Translations under genes and position numbers: made by a program
NCBI GenBank assembly: GCA_010027295.1
Contig: RGVM01000076.1
Location: 1 to 8,850, forward strand
Source: Chitinophagia bacterium
GTDB lineage: Bacteria > Bacteroidota > Bacteroidia > Chitinophagales > Chitinophagaceae
Length of the DNA stretch: 8,850 nt
Direction of reading: 5' to 3'
Notes under the pieces: generated by a model
Told to the model about the DNA's origin: nothing
The model's input: the letters and a program-made list of their open reading frames with translations, nothing else
Database searches by the model: none
Part shown: positions 7,314 to 8,850 of the stretch, one piece after another
How the letters are laid out: every line of letters begins with the position of its first letter
How positions within the stretch are numbered: position 1 is the first letter of the stretch

Positions 7314-7363
7314 TTTCAGGAGGGCGGGTTACCTTCCTTAGTTTCAGGTATCAATGTCTGAAA
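7314..7363. repeat. TTTCAG repeats upstream of the lipoprotein gene
   Basis: TTTCAGG occurs at 7314-7320 and again at 7342-7348, exactly 28 bp apart. An inverted copy, CTGAAA, is at 7358-7363 and makes a 6-bp stem with the second copy around a 10-nt loop. The group sits between the sigma factor and the lipoprotein start, so regulator binding is possible. Short repeats in AT-rich DNA can also arise by chance. Confidence 0.3.
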
Positions 7364-7392
7364 ACCTTATCCAAACAAAAAAAACAGGACAA

Positions 7393-7569
7393 ATGAAAAA
7401 GCTTATCGCCATCATGGCCATCGCATTCTTCGCTTCCTGCGGTGGTGGTGCCAAGACCGAGGCCGTTGACACGACCGCTGCTGCTGTTGACACCGCTGCT
7501 CCCGCCGCCGTTGACACGACTGCCGCTGCTGACACGACTGCCGCTGCTGACACGGCTGCCGCTAAGTAA
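7393..7569 (+). CDS. Small Asp/Thr/Ala-repeat lipoprotein
   Basis: The predicted product has 58 residues. Residues 1-15 (MKKLIAIMAIAFFAS) are a lipoprotein signal peptide and Cys16 is the lipidation site (lipobox FASC). Mature protein would be about 43 residues: CGGGAKTEAV followed by repeats of DTTAAA, DTAAPAAV and DTAAAK. The composition is almost only Asp, Thr, Ala and Val, so it is probably disordered and membrane-tethered. The function is unknown; I recall comparable tiny lipoproteins in Chitinophagaceae. An upstream in-frame ATG (7354) would add 13 hydrophilic residues before the signal peptide and was rejected. The leader before ATG 7393 is very A-rich, which in Bacteroidota favours translation without a Shine-Dalgarno. 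The gene is monocistronic, ending in an intrinsic terminator, and divergent from the sigma factor. Confidence 0.8.
   Translation: MKKLIAIMAIAFFASCGGGAKTEAVDTTAAAVDTAAPAAVDTTAAADTTAAADTAAAK
7513..7563 (+). repeat. 18-bp tandem repeat inside the lipoprotein gene
   Basis: The unit GACACGACTGCCGCTGCT is present twice without change (7513-7530, 7531-7548), followed by a 15-bp copy with one change (7549-7563). A looser copy lies further upstream around 7468. The unit encodes DTTAAA. Because it is a multiple of three, gain or loss of units would change protein length in frame. Confidence 0.85.
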
Positions 7570-7603
7570 TCAGAATCATTCGCCGAAAGGCAAGCAATCG
7601 TTG

Positions 7604-7637
7604 AAGCCGTCCCGTACCCACGGGACGGTTTCTTTTT
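7604..7637 (+). terminator. Rho-independent terminator of the lipoprotein gene
   Basis: CCGTCCCGT (7607-7615) and ACGGGACGG (7620-7628) form a perfect 9-bp GC-rich stem with loop ACCC. It is extended by A-U/G-U pairs and followed directly by TTTCTTTTT (7629-7637). It lies 35 bp after the lipoprotein stop and is the clearest terminator in the window. Confidence 0.92.
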
Positions 7638-7703
7638 CCCAGACCACTACCGGGTATTTCCCCCTGCCAGCAGTTCGCATCCTCTCTTTATTATATATAT
7701 TCT

Positions 7704-7719
7704 CGGCTGAATTCAGCCG
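7704..7719. promoter_or_regulatory. Perfect 16-bp palindrome upstream of the DEAD-box helicase
   Basis: CGGCTGAATTCAGCCG is its own reverse complement over 16 bp and lies next to an AT-rich stretch (TTTATTATATATATT). It is about 38 bp upstream of the TAnnTTTG box and 60 bp upstream of the helicase start. The position suits a dimeric regulator, but no T run follows, so it is not a terminator. The binding protein is unknown. Confidence 0.45.
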
Positions 7720-7735
7720 TAGCGCAGGTTTCGTC

Positions 7736-7754
7736 CCCACATTTGAGCTGTGGG
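7736..7754. promoter_or_regulatory. CCCACA/TGTGGG inverted repeat abutting the helicase promoter
   Basis: CCCACA (7736-7741) and TGTGGG (7749-7754) flank a 7-nt spacer and end 3 bp before the TAnnTTTG box. Such a site would lie in the space where the -33 region is expected, so it could be an operator. The arms are short, and chance cannot be excluded. Confidence 0.33.
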
Positions 7755-7757
7755 CGG

Positions 7758-7765
7758 TACCTTTG
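7758..7765 (+). promoter_or_regulatory. Bacteroidota -7 box of the DEAD-box helicase
   Basis: TACCTTTG is a perfect TAnnTTTG box ending 14 nt before ATG 7780, giving a leader of only a few nucleotides. There is no convincing -33 TTTG at 19-21 nt upstream. It is the fourth such box next to a start codon in this window. Confidence 0.62.
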
Positions 7766-7779
7766 CGAAAATTCCCCAT

Positions 7780-8850
7780 ATGAGTTTCGAAGCGTTGGGC
7801 ATCCGTGAGGACCTGCTCGCATCCATACAGGACCTCGGTTTCACGGAACCCACGCCCATCCAGCAGAAGGCCATCCCCATCTTGCTATCGGGCACGCGCG
7901 ATTTTGTGGGACTTGCCCAGACGGGCACCGGCAAGACGGCAGCCTTTGGCCTGCCCCTGTTGCAGCTTTGCGATGCCGGAAAAAAGCATCCTCAGGGATT
8001 GGTTGTCTGCCCTACCCGTGAGCTCTGTATGCAGATCACACAGGACCTTACTCGTTTCGCCGCCCGCAGCCGAGGTCTCCACAATGTGGCTGTCTATGGC
8101 GGCGCCAGCATAGGTGATCAGATCCGGGAACTACGGAAGGGCCCTCAGATTGTCGTGGCGACCCCGGGCAGGCTCATCGACCTCATCGAGAGGAAGGCCA
8201 TTCAGCTTGAGGAGATCACGCACGTCGTCCTCGACGAAGCCGACGAAATGCTCAACATGGGCTTCCGCGAGGACATCGAGTTCATCCTGCAAAACACCCC
8301 CCGACGACACAGCGCCTGGCTGTTCAGTGCGACCATGCCATCCGAAGTGAGGCAGGTGAGCCGCCGCTTCATGTCGGAGCCCGCCGAAGTAAGCATCGGA
8401 CGGGTCAATGCCGCCAACGTCAATATCGACCACCAATACTTCATCTGCCATGCGGTGAACCGATATGCCACCCTCAAAAGGGTCATCGACTTCAACCCCG
8501 GCATCTATGGCATCATCTTCACTCGCACCAAGGCCGATGCCCAGACCATCACAGAGTCGCTCATCCGGGAGGGGTACGATATCGAGGCGCTCCACGGCGA
8601 CCTCACCCAGGCCCAGCGCGACAAGGTCATGGGCCGATTCCGTGAGAAGAGCCTTCAGCTGCTCATCGCCACAGACGTTGCCGCCCGGGGCATCGACGTC
8701 ACCGGCATCACCCACGTCATCAACTACGAACTGCCCGACGACCCCGAGGTCTACACCCACCGCAGTGGCCGAACCGGCAGGGCAGGCCGGTCGGGGGTCT
8801 GCCTTTCGCTCCTCACGCCCCGCGAGACCCACCGTGTGCGTATGATCGAG
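7780..8850 (+). CDS. DEAD-box ATP-dependent RNA helicase, N-terminal part
   Basis: The first 357 residues are visible and the gene runs off the right edge. All family motifs are present in order: Q motif (FTEPTPIQ, 21-28), motif I AQTGTGKT (46-53), Ia PTREL (78-82), TPGR (128-131), DEAD (152-155), SAT (183-185), ATDVAARGID (297-306) and HRSGRTGR (327-334). Both RecA-like lobes are therefore nearly complete, and the protein should be an active RNA-stimulated ATPase. The sequence most resembles the long DeaD/CsdA-type helicases that help ribosome assembly and cold growth in Bacteroidota, but the C-terminal extension that would settle the subgroup is outside the window. It begins at ATG 7780, directly behind a TAnnTTTG box, with inverted repeats upstream that may regulate it. 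Confidence 0.95.
   Translation, partial: MSFEALGIREDLLASIQDLGFTEPTPIQQKAIPILLSGTRDFVGLAQTGTGKTAAFGLPLLQLCDAGKKHPQGLVVCPTRELCMQITQDLTRFAARSRGLHNVAVYGGASIGDQIRELRKGPQIVVATPGRLIDLIERKAIQLEEITHVVLDEADEMLNMGFREDIEFILQNTPRRHSAWLFSATMPSEVRQVSRRFMSEPAEVSIGRVNAANVNIDHQYFICHAVNRYATLKRVIDFNPGIYGIIFTRTKADAQTITESLIREGYDIEALHGDLTQAQRDKVMGRFREKSLQLLIATDVAARGIDVTGITHVINYELPDDPEVYTHRSGRTGRAGRSGVCLSLLTPRETHRVRMIE

Noticed and set aside
8131..8832. 233-codon minus-strand open frame across the DEAD-box helicase
   Set aside because: It lies entirely opposite intact helicase motifs, and its Asp/Val/Gly-rich sequence is the usual mirror of GC-rich coding DNA.

Overview
The window looks like a chromosomal piece of a member of the Bacteroidota, most likely of the Chitinophagaceae/Chitinophagales type. 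Three things point there. The PriA, LipB and sugar-nucleotidyltransferase-like proteins read as Bacteroidota versions. Four genes are preceded by perfect copies of the Bacteroidota promoter box TAnnTTTG, with no visible Shine-Dalgarno sequence. The frameshifted exported protein (2647-3502), the anti-sigma/protease fusion (5587-6687) and the tiny Asp/Thr/Ala lipoprotein resemble proteins I associate with Chitinophagaceae. The DNA is clearly GC-rich by eye, higher than I would expect for that family. These assignments come from recall of families, not from a search.

Layout, left to right. Positions 1-779 (+) hold the C-terminal part of the replication-restart helicase PriA, cut by the window edge. 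It converges on an rluD-type pseudouridine synthase (806-1885, -). rluD and lipB (1929-2669, +) diverge from a 43-bp gap that carries two back-to-back TAnnTTTG boxes. lipB overlaps, tail to tail by 23 bp, a conserved exported Bacteroidota protein (2647-3502, -). That gene is broken by a one-base shift at a run of five C. Just upstream of it on the same strand is a PLP enzyme of the ACC deaminase/D-cysteine desulfhydrase family (3528-4442, -). Diverging from that is a nucleotidyltransferase (4591-5496, +).

Next comes a two-gene operon on the minus strand: an ECF-type sigma factor (6689-7252, GTG start) followed after a single base by a membrane protein (5587-6687). The membrane protein joins an anti-sigma-like cytoplasmic part, one transmembrane helix, a short coiled coil and a DegS/HtrA-like serine protease. 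This pair is the most interesting unit here. It could be a compact envelope-stress circuit in which the sigma-factor inhibitor and the sensing protease are one polypeptide. Divergent from it is a 58-residue lipoprotein made largely of a DTTAAA repeat (7393-7569, +), followed by a strong intrinsic terminator. The last gene is a DEAD-box RNA helicase (7780 to the window end, +). Its upstream region has a 16-bp perfect palindrome, a second inverted repeat and a TAnnTTTG box.

Most genes are housekeeping (replication restart, rRNA modification, lipoate synthesis, RNA helicase). I saw no mobile elements, CRISPR, tRNA or rRNA. No gene-free stretch exceeds about 210 bp. The 90 bp between the convergent genes at 5497-5586 hold nothing convincing.
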